Assembly: GCA_016870515.1 (NCBI GenBank)
Contig: VGBL01000001.1
Location: forward strand, 62,001-126,000
Origin: Actinomycetota bacterium
GTDB lineage: Bacteria; Actinomycetota; Actinomycetes; S36-B12
Length of the DNA stretch: 64,000 bases
Reading direction: 5' to 3'
Made by a program: the position numbers and the translations under genes. Positions 40,067 to 48,691 of the stretch are shown piece after piece (position 1 is the stretch's first letter; every line of letters begins with the position of its first letter). Under the pieces are notes generated by a model, which was not told where the DNA came from, did no database searches, and was given only the letters and a program-made list of their open reading frames with translations.

Positions 40067-40489
40067 ATGTCCATGCCTGCCGGTTGGTACGACGATCCGT
40101 TCACCGACCACCTGCAGCGCTATTGGACGGGCGACTCGTGGACCAAGGAGACGCGCACTCGACCCGACCTCGTGACTCCGCCCCCTCCGCCGGCCCCGGG
40201 GGCAGCGCCATCCGGTCAGCGCTACGTCAACTACCTCGTGCCGTCGATCATCGCGCTGATCTGCTGCGCCTGGCCCCTGGCGATCTTCGCCATCGTCTTC
40301 TCGGTGCAGGGCAACTCGGCCGTCAAGCGCGGCGACATGGCGACGGGGCTGCAGAAGGCCAATCGCGCGCGCCTCTTTGTCATCCTGTCGATGATCCTGG
40401 GAATCGTCGTGTGGATCTACCTCGCCTACACGGTGTCGACGACCGAGCTGCCGCCGCAGCAGGACACCATCAACCCTTTCAGCGCCTGA
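40067..40489 (+). CDS. DUF2510 plus CD225/dispanin-like membrane protein
   Basis: The 140-residue protein starts with a DUF2510 module (PAGWYDDPFTDHLQRYWTGDSWT), a Pro-rich linker, and then two hydrophobic helices around ICCAWPLAIFAIVFSVQGNSAVKRGDMATGLQKANRAR, the intramembrane-loop pattern of dispanins (CD225). Both modules are common in actinobacteria and function is unknown. Its TGA stop and the TGA of the convergent M23 gene abut in the palindrome TGATCA. Confidence 0.85.
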   Translation: MSMPAGWYDDPFTDHLQRYWTGDSWTKETRTRPDLVTPPPPPAPGAAPSGQRYVNYLVPSIIALICCAWPLAIFAIVFSVQGNSAVKRGDMATGLQKANRARLFVILSMILGIVVWIYLAYTVSTTELPPQQDTINPFSA

Positions 40490-41887
40490 TCAGCCGCACA
40501 GGGAGCGGATCAGCGGCACCGGATCGTCGTAGCCGCCCGACCACCCGTTGGGTCGTACCTCCAGATGCAGGTGCACAGCCCCCGGTGAGCCGGTGTCGCC
40601 CATGTAGCCGATGAGCTGTCCGGCTGACACCTTCTCGCCGTATTCGACCAGGATCTTGTCGAAGTGGCCGTAGAAGAACATTCCCTTCGATCCGGTGATG
40701 TCGAGGATGAGAGAGCCGTTGGACTGGTAACCCGAACGGGTGACGGTGCCGGAGGTGATCGAATAGATCGGCTCACCACGTGAACCCATCAGGTCGAGGC
40801 CGGCGTGGGTGCGACCACCGGGCCGGGGAGCGCCCAGGCCATCGCCGTAGTAGAAGTCGGCAACCGGGCAGACCATGCCGCCCGAGCTCGAGCCAGACGC
40901 CGCGGACTCGTCGTAGCCGTTGCCTCCACCACCGCCGTTGCCTCCACCGCCGTTGCCGTCCTTCACGCCGGGGCCGAACGCCGTGCCATAGGCAGCATGC
41001 GCGTCAGCGGCAGCCGAAGCGGTATCGGGGCCGAGCGCGGCCCACGTGTACGTGGCGACGACGCCCGTGGTGGGGATGCCATTGTCGGACTGGAAGGACT
41101 TCACGGCCTGGGCGGTCTTCGGGCCGAAGTAGCCGCTGGCGGGCTTGACGCCGAGGGCGCGCTGCAGGACCGCCACCGACTCACCGCTATCGGTCTCCTC
41201 GAGCACGGGTGGCTCCTCGGACGAGGCACTGCGCGCCTTGCGCGTGGTGGGTGTCTCCTGAAGAGCCGCCGGCTTGGCGTTGACGAAGCCATCGGGGGTG
41301 TCGGCCGCGGCGAGTGCACTCTCCACGGTCTCGGCACCGAGTGCCGACCAGGTGAAGGGGCCGATCTTGCCTGTCGCGGGCAGCCCGATGCTCTCCTGGT
41401 ATTCCGCCACGGCCTTGCGAGTCTTGGGGCCGAAGTAGCCGGTCGGCTCGACGTCGAGGGCACGCTGGGCGGCCTCGATCACGGTGCCGTAGTCGCCCTC
41501 GGTCGCCACGGGCAGGTCGTCGGCCGGCAGGGCTTGCGTATCGGTCGACGCGGAGGGCTCGACGAGCGCTGCGCCGGCCGAAGGCTCGATCGTCGCGGAC
41601 GGCGTCGCCGGAGTCGGGGCGGGCTCGATCGAGCTGGGGGGCGCCGGAGTCGCCATGGACGCCACACCCGCAGCCTGGGGTACCGGGTCGCCGTCGGGCA
41701 GGAAGACCAGGATCGCGCCCACCAGAGCGAGCACGACGACGGTGACGGTGACCGACAGGCGGCGCAGGCGCAGGCGGCGTGCCTGGGCGATGCGCTGGGC
41801 CTGGCGAGGCCCCTGGCGCTCTTGCGGAGAGGGCGCAAGACCCCGAGGGTCCTCCGACGGGGCTGACCGGTCAATCCACATGGTCAT
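40490..41887 (-). CDS. M23 peptidase with two peptidoglycan-binding domains
   Basis: The 465-residue protein has a basic N-terminus, one membrane helix (LSVTVTVVVLALVGAILVFL) and a Pro/Ser linker. Two PG_binding_1 repeats follow (VIEAAQRALDVEPTGYFGPKT and VAVLQRALGVKPASGYFGPKT), then a Gly/Asn linker and a C-terminal M23 domain. The zinc ligands HAGLDL and HLHLEV are intact, so it is probably an active wall endopeptidase outside the cell. The start ATG lies close to a TAGGGT box, and a second ATG two codons later is possible. Confidence 0.92.
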   Translation of the reverse strand: MTMWIDRSAPSEDPRGLAPSPQERQGPRQAQRIAQARRLRLRRLSVTVTVVVLALVGAILVFLPDGDPVPQAAGVASMATPAPPSSIEPAPTPATPSATIEPSAGAALVEPSASTDTQALPADDLPVATEGDYGTVIEAAQRALDVEPTGYFGPKTRKAVAEYQESIGLPATGKIGPFTWSALGAETVESALAAADTPDGFVNAKPAALQETPTTRKARSASSEEPPVLEETDSGESVAVLQRALGVKPASGYFGPKTAQAVKSFQSDNGIPTTGVVATYTWAALGPDTASAAADAHAAYGTAFGPGVKDGNGGGGNGGGGGNGYDESAASGSSSGGMVCPVADFYYGDGLGAPRPGGRTHAGLDLMGSRGEPIYSITSGTVTRSGYQSNGSLILDITGSKGMFFYGHFDKILVEYGEKVSAGQLIGYMGDTGSPGAVHLHLEVRPNGWSGGYDDPVPLIRSLCG

Positions 41888-41998
41888 GGGACCCTAGCCG
41901 AAGGTCACAGTTCTGTCACATCCGCCCCACACGCCACACAGCATCCTTGACCGGCTCGCCTCAGGTGTTTCCCGGGGAACTCCTAGGAGCTCCAATCC

Positions 41999-43483
41999 CT
42001 AAGGGTAGATCAGCGGGCAGGCCACCGAACGCGCAGGCATGGTGCCGGAGAGCAGATACGGCGTGACCGCCGCATCGACGCAGGGTGACGGCCCGCCGTA
42101 GGTCACATGCTGCGTGCCCGCGTAGGTGACCATCGACGAGCCGGTGAAGGCATTGGCGGTGGCCCGCGCTCCCAGCCAGGGGGTCCGGTTGTCGCCGATG
42201 GAATTGACGATCACGGGTGGATTGGGCAAGCGCAGCGTCCCGGCCAGAGGTGGCACGGACCTCCCCAGCGCAGGTAGGCCTGCGCATTGCGTGCCCTCGC
42301 TGATGGACGGAAGACCGAGTGCGGTGCCGCCCACCTTGGCTGCCTGCTGCGCCGCACCGGCGATGACTTCCGCGCTAGGACGATCATGCATGTCGGAGCA
42401 GTTGATGAAGTGGTAGGCAGGATTAGCGCCACCCCTGCCTCGACCTGTTACGACTTCGGACCTCACACGCTCGTACTGCTCGCGAGTGATGGCGCGTGAC
42501 TGGCGGACGGCGTCGTACAACTGGTTGATGATGATGTTGGCATCGGGCCACCGTCTCTGATAGGCCGCGCTGCCCGTGAGGAAGCTGATGACGTCCCACC
42601 TGGTCAGCTCGTCGTCGCCGTCCGTGGACAGGACGTTGTCTTCCAGGAAGTTCATCACGACGCGATAGGAGCGCTTCGACTTGGCCCCGAAGGCTCCGAG
42701 CATGGTCTGGATCGCCGTGGCGTCGTCCCAGATGTGCTCGCGTGCGTAGTCGCCGATCGCAGGCGTCGGCGTGATGGTCCCATCGAGGATCAGGGCACGA
42801 AGCCGCTGGGGGAACTGCTGCGCGTAGGCGCGGCCGAGGGTCGTGCCATAGCTCATGCCCCAGAAGGCGATCTTCTCCACCCCGAGGGCTCGGCGCAGTG
42901 CGTCGATGTCTCGGATGACCTGCCAGCTCCCAACGAACTCCGCATCGACCTCGTCAGCGGCGAGGCACTTCTGCAGTGCCGCCGACATAGCATCAAGGAA
43001 TGTCGCGGTCTCTGCCTGCCAGTCGATGGGTCCGGTCGGCGGGAATTCCGGCTGCGGGGTGCGGCAACCGGTCAGCTCGGGCTGGGACGCACCGACACCG
43101 CGTGGATCGAAGGCCACAACGTCGTAGACGTCTTTGACTTGCTTGGGCAGTCTCTCCCGCACGAAGTCCAGGGCCTCTACACCTCCACCACCCGGGCCCC
43201 CTGGATTGAAGATGAGTACGCCCCGAGACGGAGCGACTTCAGCCCGGATACGAGCGACAGCGATCCGGTAGGTGCCCGAGTCAGCGCTCCCCCAGTCGCG
43301 CGGCACGGTCAGAAACGAGCACTGCGCTCGCTTCAATCCCTCACCGGTGCATGGCTTCCAACTCAGAGTGGGTTGGGCATTGACGCGAGGCTCGGCCTCG
43401 ATCGCCGGCTGGGCTGCCGCCCCTGCGGGAATACCGAGGAGGACAACACAAGACACGAGAGCTGCGGTGAGCAGTCGGCGCAC
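41999..43483 (-). CDS. secreted alpha/beta hydrolase with TAP-like C-terminal domain
   Basis: The product begins with a signal peptide (VRRLLTAALVSCVVLLGIPAGAAAQP) if the GTG at 43483 is used; the track start at 43546 would add 21 residues ahead of it. Nucleophile elbow FWGMSYGTTLGRAY, oxyanion region FNPGGPGGGG, acid in SIGDNRTPW and His in GTQHVTYG mark a tripeptidyl-aminopeptidase-like (SlpD/E, TAP) exopeptidase. It probably trims peptides outside the cell. It stands apart from its neighbours. Confidence 0.87.
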   Translation of the reverse strand: MRRLLTAALVSCVVLLGIPAGAAAQPAIEAEPRVNAQPTLSWKPCTGEGLKRAQCSFLTVPRDWGSADSGTYRIAVARIRAEVAPSRGVLIFNPGGPGGGGVEALDFVRERLPKQVKDVYDVVAFDPRGVGASQPELTGCRTPQPEFPPTGPIDWQAETATFLDAMSAALQKCLAADEVDAEFVGSWQVIRDIDALRRALGVEKIAFWGMSYGTTLGRAYAQQFPQRLRALILDGTITPTPAIGDYAREHIWDDATAIQTMLGAFGAKSKRSYRVVMNFLEDNVLSTDGDDELTRWDVISFLTGSAAYQRRWPDANIIINQLYDAVRQSRAITREQYERVRSEVVTGRGRGGANPAYHFINCSDMHDRPSAEVIAGAAQQAAKVGGTALGLPSISEGTQCAGLPALGRSVPPLAGTLRLPNPPVIVNSIGDNRTPWLGARATANAFTGSSMVTYAGTQHVTYGGPSPCVDAAVTPYLLSGTMPARSVACPLIYP

Positions 43484-43547
43484 CCTAAAATCCCATTCAA
43501 GTTGGCCTGCGCGCACGCCCAAACGAGGAGTTTCCCGCCGCGTCAAC

Positions 43548-43553
43548 TAGCAT
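43548..43553 (+). promoter_or_regulatory. -10 box for leaderless VOC gene
   Basis: TAGCAT ends seven bases before the ATG at 43561, supporting that start over the track ATG at 43552, which overlaps the box. Confidence 0.45.
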
Positions 43554-43560
43554 GAGCGCC

Positions 43561-43902
43561 ATGCGGTACGACGGGACGATGCTCATGACCGAGCAACTTG
43601 ACGCCTGCCGTGACTTCTATCGAGACCTGCTGGGCGTGGATGCCGAGGCCGGAGCGGGCTGGGCCAACTTCCCCCTGGGCGACGGCACGTTCGTGGCCCT
43701 GCACACACCATGGCGCCCGGGTATGACGACGACGGGCGGCTCCCAGGTGCTGCTGCTGCGGGTCGACTCCCTCGCTCAGGAAAGCGCACGCCTGACGGCC
43801 CTGGGCATCGCGTGCTCCGAGCCCCACGAGATCCCGGGGGGCGCCGTCGTGACGCTGAGCGACCCCGACAGCCGCACGATCCAGTTGATCGAGCGGACGT
43901 AG
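43561..43902 (+). CDS. VOC (glyoxalase/bleomycin-resistance) family protein
   Basis: A 113-residue single-domain protein with the beta-alpha-beta-beta-beta pattern: LDACRDFYRDLLGV, then FVALHTPW, LLLRVDSLAQESARLTALGI and LSDPDSRTIQLIE. The C-terminal DPDSRTIQLIE holds the usual metal-ligand Glu. VOC proteins include isomerases, dioxygenases and drug-binding proteins; no specific function can be assigned. I start it at 43561 because of the promoter box. Confidence 0.85.
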   Translation: MRYDGTMLMTEQLDACRDFYRDLLGVDAEAGAGWANFPLGDGTFVALHTPWRPGMTTTGGSQVLLLRVDSLAQESARLTALGIACSEPHEIPGGAVVTLSDPDSRTIQLIERT

Positions 43903-43963
43903 GGAGCCGCTAGCGGTGGTGGCGCCCGTCGCTTTGCTCCCCCCAAATCCGGCACACCCTCAA

Positions 43964-44005
43964 CATGTGAATGGGAACACCCCGAGAGGTGTCCCCATTC
44001 ACATG
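43964..44005. terminator. 18-bp hairpin between VOC gene and tRNA-Ser
   Basis: CATGTGAATGGGAACACC and GGTGTCCCCATTCACATG pair over 18 bp with one G-T pair and a 6-nt loop. It begins two bases beyond the tRNA 3' end and can serve both converging transcripts. No T-run is present. Confidence 0.7.
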
Positions 44006-44006
44006 G

Positions 44007-44093
44007 CGGTGGCGGTGGGATTTGAACCCACGGTGGAGTTACCCCCACACACGCTTTCGAGGCGTGCTCCTTTGGCCGCTCGGACACGCCACC
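44007..44093 (-). tRNA. tRNA-Ser(CGA)
   Basis: Acceptor stem GGTGGCG/CGCCACC, anticodon stem CACGC/GCGTG with loop CTCGAAA (anticodon CGA), a long variable arm and the T arm GTGGGTTCAAATCCCAC give an 87-nt serine tRNA. CCA is not encoded. The BMC island begins 24 bp from its 5' end. Confidence 0.95.
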
Positions 44094-44116
44094 GCCGAAG
44101 AGGGTACAGGCGAGGC

Positions 44117-45673
44117 TCAGGTCACCGCGGCAAGGACCAAGCCCCAGGCCACGGCCCAGCGATGACCCAACTGCCCGGCTACGTCGGCCCGGCCGATCAC
44201 CGCACCGGGCAGCGCACGACCCACCGCCTCGACGAGTTCGTCATCCCCGGCCGGTCCGCCAACCAGCACGATCGGCGATGCCGTTCCGTCGGGAAGCACG
44301 CGCAGGACGTTGTCGCCGATCACCGCCTCCTTCAGCGCTAGCCGGAGCATGCGCCATTCGGAGCCACCCAGATGACGCGCGAACGGCAGCGGCCCGCCGG
44401 GGCCCTGACACACCAGCCAGCCGACCGTGCCCGGGGGAGCGGGGGGATCGAGGAAGTGCCGACCGCCGTCCTCTTCGATCGCCAACTGCGGTGCGTCGAT
44501 GCGCCGCGCGGGACCGCGCTTGACCCACTCGGCTGCGCCACGCGAGATCTCAAGCACGTCGGCCACCGCGACCGTCAGCATCTCGCCGCACCCGGCCACG
44601 GTCGCGTGCTTCACACGATCCGACACGTCGAGGGTGCCGCCGCCCAGGTCGAGCACCACCGCATCTGCAGATGCGCCGGGCGTTGTGAGCGCACCCGCGC
44701 GCCCCGCAGCAACTTCCGATGACAGCACGCTGACCTCACCGCCCCAGCGGTGCTTCAGTCCATCGACGTGCAGCCCATCGCTGCCTGCCGCCCGCAAAGA
44801 TGCCAGCACCATCGATGTCGTCGACACCGCGTCGGCTCGCCAGCCCGGAATGTTCACCACCTCGCGCAGGTCGACCGTCCACACATCGTCAGCGCTGCCG
44901 CGCAACTCGCTCAGCCACGCCTGCTCATCCATCGCGGGGGCGGCGGGCCGGTTGGCGAGCACGCCGACCACCGCGCTGCGCGAGCCTCTCAAGGCTTGCA
45001 CCGCCGCGACCGCATTCGCATGATCATCGGCAGACAGTCCAAGTGCGGCACCCAGACGCAGGGGGTCGCTCAGCACTCCGAGCGCACGACCCTCGCCGGC
45101 CACCTCGACGGCCACGCGAGAGCATGACAGCACGACTTCGGGATCGATCGCATCGACCACGGGGATGTCGGTGTCGATGCGCGCCGACACCAGTCGTGCC
45201 TCATCGCCCACCAGCACGATGGCCGCGACATCGGCACCCGAGGCAACCCATCGACGCACCTGTCGAGCGGTCTCGCGATAGCCCAGCGGATCGGTGGCCA
45301 CCAGTACGACCGGGTCGTCGACCGTGTGCGGCTCACGATCCACGGGAGTCGGCGTACCCGCGCCGAATCCGGATCCGGCGGGTGACACCGGCCCACGCGA
45401 CAACACGACGAGACGACCAGTGTCGGTGGGTGCCAGGCCGACGTCGATACAGGAGGTGTCGACCGGATGCTGCCGGGTCATCACCGCCACGTCCACTCGG
45501 TGCCCTAGGCGGCGCTCCATGCGCGCAAGCAGTCGGGCCGCGCCCTCACCCGACGCGATGCTGCCCTTGACCCCGCGCGTGGGCATGCGATCCCAGATTA
45601 CGGGCCGCCCATCGGCGGCGATGACGATCTCGGTGGTGGCGTTGCCGATATCGATGCCGGCGATGGTGCTCAC
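44117..45673 (-). CDS. diol/glycerol dehydratase reactivase, large (DdrA-like) subunit
   Basis: This 518-residue ATPase opens with the actin-fold phosphate loop IAGIDIGNATTEIVIAADG and has the second ATPase motif VVLDLGGGTLDVSD and a terminal VLVGGPAGDDEL, as in DdrA/PduG. These chaperones swap damaged cobalamin out of B12 dehydratases. It is about 90 residues shorter than the enteric proteins, and no small (DdrB/PduH) partner gene is visible. It is last in the dehydratase operon and starts by overlapping the small-subunit stop. Confidence 0.87.
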   Translation of the reverse strand: MSTIAGIDIGNATTEIVIAADGRPVIWDRMPTRGVKGSIASGEGAARLLARMERRLGHRVDVAVMTRQHPVDTSCIDVGLAPTDTGRLVVLSRGPVSPAGSGFGAGTPTPVDREPHTVDDPVVLVATDPLGYRETARQVRRWVASGADVAAIVLVGDEARLVSARIDTDIPVVDAIDPEVVLSCSRVAVEVAGEGRALGVLSDPLRLGAALGLSADDHANAVAAVQALRGSRSAVVGVLANRPAAPAMDEQAWLSELRGSADDVWTVDLREVVNIPGWRADAVSTTSMVLASLRAAGSDGLHVDGLKHRWGGEVSVLSSEVAAGRAGALTTPGASADAVVLDLGGGTLDVSDRVKHATVAGCGEMLTVAVADVLEISRGAAEWVKRGPARRIDAPQLAIEEDGGRHFLDPPAPPGTVGWLVCQGPGGPLPFARHLGGSEWRMLRLALKEAVIGDNVLRVLPDGTASPIVLVGGPAGDDELVEAVGRALPGAVIGRADVAGQLGHRWAVAWGLVLAAVT

Positions 45674-46026
45674 GTCGCGAGGCTGCGCGCACGGTAGGCC
45701 TGTGCCGCCTCGCGCACGAGCGCGGCGGTCGCCGTCGCACCGGCCGCATCGAGCTCAACCGCGATAGCCTCCAGGTCGGCCACAGATGACCGACGGGGGC
45801 GCAGGGCCTCGTAGATCGCCATGACGCGATCATCCGACAGTTGGGTGAGCTCGGCCGCACGTCGGAAGTTGGCGGCCAACTGCGGGTTGCCGTGCTCCTG
45901 TGCCACCGTCGCCTGATGGAGCAGGGTGTCAGGGTGGATGCGCACATCGTCGGGTGTGATCTCGCCCGCGCGCACGGCGTCGAGAGTTACTTCATCCACC
46001 GGCCTGCCCGATCGAGCGATGGTCAT
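45670..46026 (-). CDS. diol/glycerol dehydratase small subunit
   Basis: A 118-residue protein with the family pattern GEITPDDVRIHPDTLLHQATVAQEHGNPQLAANFRRAAELT, then IYEALRPRRSS, matching PduE/DhaB3. Unlike PduE it starts almost directly with the core (MTIARSGRPVDE) and lacks the N-terminal amphipathic peptide used for loading into microcompartments. The start is the ATG at 46026, overlapping the stop of the fused subunit (ATGA). Confidence 0.9.
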   Translation of the reverse strand: MTIARSGRPVDEVTLDAVRAGEITPDDVRIHPDTLLHQATVAQEHGNPQLAANFRRAAELTQLSDDRVMAIYEALRPRRSSVADLEAIAVELDAAGATATAALVREAAQAYRARSLAT

Positions 46027-48263
46027 GGCCCCTCCACCAGCGTCAGGGCGTCGGGGGCAGCGCCCGCCGTCGAGCATTCGCGTTCGATCGCGACCAGTGA
46101 CACTACCGCCGTGTGGTATCGCGCCTCGATCGCCTCATCGGAGTAGGGGTTGCGCTGCGGCTCGGGCGTCGCGCCCTTGGCATGCCGGCCAGCATTGACG
46201 CCGAGCTGGCGATAGGCCGCGCGGTCGAGGGTCGGCGCAACGCTGTAGAGCTCGAGGTTGGCCAGCGGGGTGAGGTCGCGGCGGTGGATCAGCGCGGTGC
46301 CCTTGGCCTGGAGCCCGATGCCGATGCCCGAGCCGGCTAGACGTGCGCCCGTCAGGCCGATCAGCCCCAGGTCGATCGTGTCGTTGACGCGCACGATGCG
46401 ACCGACGCACCCCTCCTCCTCGAGCCCGGCGAGCAACTCCTCGAGGGCCTCGACAACCGTGAGCCCGCTGAGGGTGCGCCAGATCTCGCGACCCGTCGCC
46501 GGCGACACCGCGATGACGACATCGCGGGGATCGTTGCTCTGCGTGGCCGAGCCGCTGTCGCGCAGGCGATCGGTGGCGTGTATCGCCTGCTGGCCGCGCA
46601 GGTCCTCGACGGAGCGCTGCTGGCGGATGCGGTCGATCTCACGCTGGCGCTCGGCGGATGGCACGTAACCGGTGCCCGGGCCGGCGTAGTCGTTGGGATC
46701 GGTGACCAGTGACAGCACATCCATGGACTCCGTAAAGATCGCCGCGGTCTGCAAGTAGTCGCCCTCGACTCGCGCACGCAGCATCGCCAGCAGTCGCTCG
46801 GCCTCCTGCTCGTATCCGCACTCATCGAGTGCGGATATGACGTCGAGCATCGTGATGCCCGAGTCGCGGATCAGTCGCGCAGCGCTGAGCGGCACCATGA
46901 GATCCGCGCTCGGCACGTCCTTCGAGCCCGCCGCATCGATGGCCTCATCGACCCAGGCATCGGGGAAGTCGGCCAGGCCCAGCGCCGAGTAGACATCGCG
47001 CACGGCCTGCGCGGCTCGCGTCCGAAGTCGGGCGACCTCGGGCTCCTCAGCCGTGCGCAACCCGCCATCGACTCCCCAGTCGCGCTGCATCGCGAGGTAG
47101 TCGTCGATGTCCTCGGCGTTCCACTGGCTGGGGCCGAACATGTTGTCGTAGCGCTGGATCGAGCCGAACCCGCTGCAGATGAAGTCGGTGCCGGCGATGA
47201 AGATCGGGTGCGTGCGCGAGGTGCGCCGCACCTCCGACTCGCTCATGAGCGCGTCATTGCCCGTGCAGGACTCGAGGTTGCGCAGCATCACCATGAGGTT
47301 CTCTGCCATGAGGCTGCGCACGCCGCCGGGCACGGCTCCGGCCACCGACGCGGAGTCGATGCCGCCGTTCTGCACGCCCTGTGCGCCGATGGCGCGAGCC
47401 AGGGCGACGCATCGTGCCTCGAGGTAGAACATCGAGCAGCCCTCGGCACCGCCCATCAGGGCCTCGGCACCACCGCCAGAGGTGACGCGCATCTTGATGC
47501 CGCGGCTGGCATAGGCCGAGGTCAGGAAGGCCTTCGACCACGGGGTGTCGTCACCGTCGATGAAGATCTGCTCGGTGCCGTAGAGCGAGACGGTCTCGGC
47601 GTAGGAGACCAGGCCGCGCATGCCCATCTCGAGCTCGAGGGCCTCCTCGACCGAGCACTGCACGAGCAGCCCGGGCGAGCCAACCGCGGCCCCGATGCTC
47701 ACCGCGATGGCATTCGACGGCGCATCGCCCAGCACCGGCACCGTGGTCTCGACCTCGCGGAAGCCGAAAGCCGCTGCCGTGGCCGCGTCGGCCGCCAAGA
47801 GCAGCGGGTCATCGGAGCGATTGGTGACGTGGGCCTGATTGCTCGGCGTACGCCGGGCCCGGCACTTGGTCGTCGCGATGACGAGCTCTGCCGGGCGCAA
47901 CAGCGCCAGGCTGCGGGCCAACTTGGCTGGAGTCATTCCGCCGGCAAGGCGTACGACTTCGTCGCGTGACACCACCGGGTCGACAAGCATGCGCGCGAAG
48001 GCAAGATCGTCGATCGCCATGGCCTCTGGCGCAACGGCAAGGTCGAGACCGTGGTCGGCGATGAACGTGTCGAGCAGGTCGAACTCCGTGCGCGACCGCG
48101 AGTCCATCTCGGTGATCACGCCGTCAGTCACGACAAGCGACGGCTCGGGGTCGCTGGGGGAATCGAAGGCAACGAGGCCGAGTGCAGGGTCCGGGACGGC
48201 GAAGCCGTCGAGGTTGACCCGCTGAGCGTCCATGAAGCGGAAGCGCCCGATGCTTTCGGTCAT
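46023..48263 (-). CDS. B12-dependent diol dehydratase, fused large and medium subunits
   Basis: The 746-residue protein joins a PduC-like large domain (residues 1 to about 555) to a PduD-like medium domain (about 590-746, from DVVIAVSPATGREIW). Klebsiella catalytic positions are kept: His143 in NQAHVTN, Glu170 in EVETTV, Glu221 in YAETVS, Gln296 in GVQNGG, Asp335 in GNDALM, Ser362 in ICSGFG. Substrate-pocket Ser301 is Asp303 here and Gln336 is Ala338. No encapsulation peptide is seen at the N-terminus or the junction. The start ATG at 48263 overlaps the GlcG-like stop; the longer track ORF runs into that gene. Confidence 0.92.
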   Translation of the reverse strand: MTESIGRFRFMDAQRVNLDGFAVPDPALGLVAFDSPSDPEPSLVVTDGVITEMDSRSRTEFDLLDTFIADHGLDLAVAPEAMAIDDLAFARMLVDPVVSRDEVVRLAGGMTPAKLARSLALLRPAELVIATTKCRARRTPSNQAHVTNRSDDPLLLAADAATAAAFGFREVETTVPVLGDAPSNAIAVSIGAAVGSPGLLVQCSVEEALELEMGMRGLVSYAETVSLYGTEQIFIDGDDTPWSKAFLTSAYASRGIKMRVTSGGGAEALMGGAEGCSMFYLEARCVALARAIGAQGVQNGGIDSASVAGAVPGGVRSLMAENLMVMLRNLESCTGNDALMSESEVRRTSRTHPIFIAGTDFICSGFGSIQRYDNMFGPSQWNAEDIDDYLAMQRDWGVDGGLRTAEEPEVARLRTRAAQAVRDVYSALGLADFPDAWVDEAIDAAGSKDVPSADLMVPLSAARLIRDSGITMLDVISALDECGYEQEAERLLAMLRARVEGDYLQTAAIFTESMDVLSLVTDPNDYAGPGTGYVPSAERQREIDRIRQQRSVEDLRGQQAIHATDRLRDSGSATQSNDPRDVVIAVSPATGREIWRTLSGLTVVEALEELLAGLEEEGCVGRIVRVNDTIDLGLIGLTGARLAGSGIGIGLQAKGTALIHRRDLTPLANLELYSVAPTLDRAAYRQLGVNAGRHAKGATPEPQRNPYSDEAIEARYHTAVVSLVAIERECSTAGAAPDALTLVEGP

Positions 48264-48691
48264 CCACTCTCCCGCGCATAGACCTCGTGTGCCGCCTGCG
48301 CGCACGCGAGATCCTGCTCGCCGGTGCCGCCGCTCACGCCGACCCCGCCGATGACGCGATCGCCGTCCCACAGGGGAAGTCCCCCCGCGAATGCGATGTA
48401 GCGACCACGGTCGGCGGAATGCATGCCGACCAGATCGCCACCGGGGGCGACGAGGTCGGAGAGCTCGTGCGTGCCGATGCGATGGGAGACGGCCGTGTGC
48501 GCCTTGTCGGGCGCGATCACGGGCCCGGCAATCTCCGCGCCATCCATGCGCTGGAAGGCGATGAGGTGCCCACCCGCGTCGACGACCGCAACGGACACGA
48601 CGATCCCCTGCGCACCCGCCCTCTCCGTCGCTGCCGCGCACATGCGTATCGCTAGGGCGAGATCGACCTCGAACCTGCTCACGCGGGTCAT
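48260..48691 (-). CDS. GlcG/HbpS-like (DUF336) protein
   Basis: The 143-residue protein has the DUF336 pattern VSVAVVDAGGHLIAFQRMDGA and the end GGLPLWDGDRVIGGVGVSGGTGEQD. The same domain forms the C-terminus of PduO and occurs beside glycerol/diol dehydratases; members bind haem or corrinoid-related ligands. A role in cofactor handling for the dehydratase is inferred from context. It is coupled by ATGA overlaps to both neighbours. Confidence 0.88.
   Translation of the reverse strand: MTRVSRFEVDLALAIRMCAAATERAGAQGIVVSVAVVDAGGHLIAFQRMDGAEIAGPVIAPDKAHTAVSHRIGTHELSDLVAPGGDLVGMHSADRGRYIAFAGGLPLWDGDRVIGGVGVSGGTGEQDLACAQAAHEVYARESG

Noticed and set aside
41888-41998. Crp operator upstream of the M23 gene (TCACA-N6-TCACA)
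   Set aside because: The half-sites are direct, not inverted, so they do not form a Crp palindrome.
43552-43560. ATG at 43552 as VOC start
   Set aside because: It overlaps the TAGCAT box and adds three residues; the ATG at 43561 is at proper leaderless distance.
44007-44117. tRNA-Ser(CGA) as phage/ICE attachment site
   Set aside because: The island abuts the 5' end, not the usual 3' end, and no integrase or repeated tRNA tail was found.
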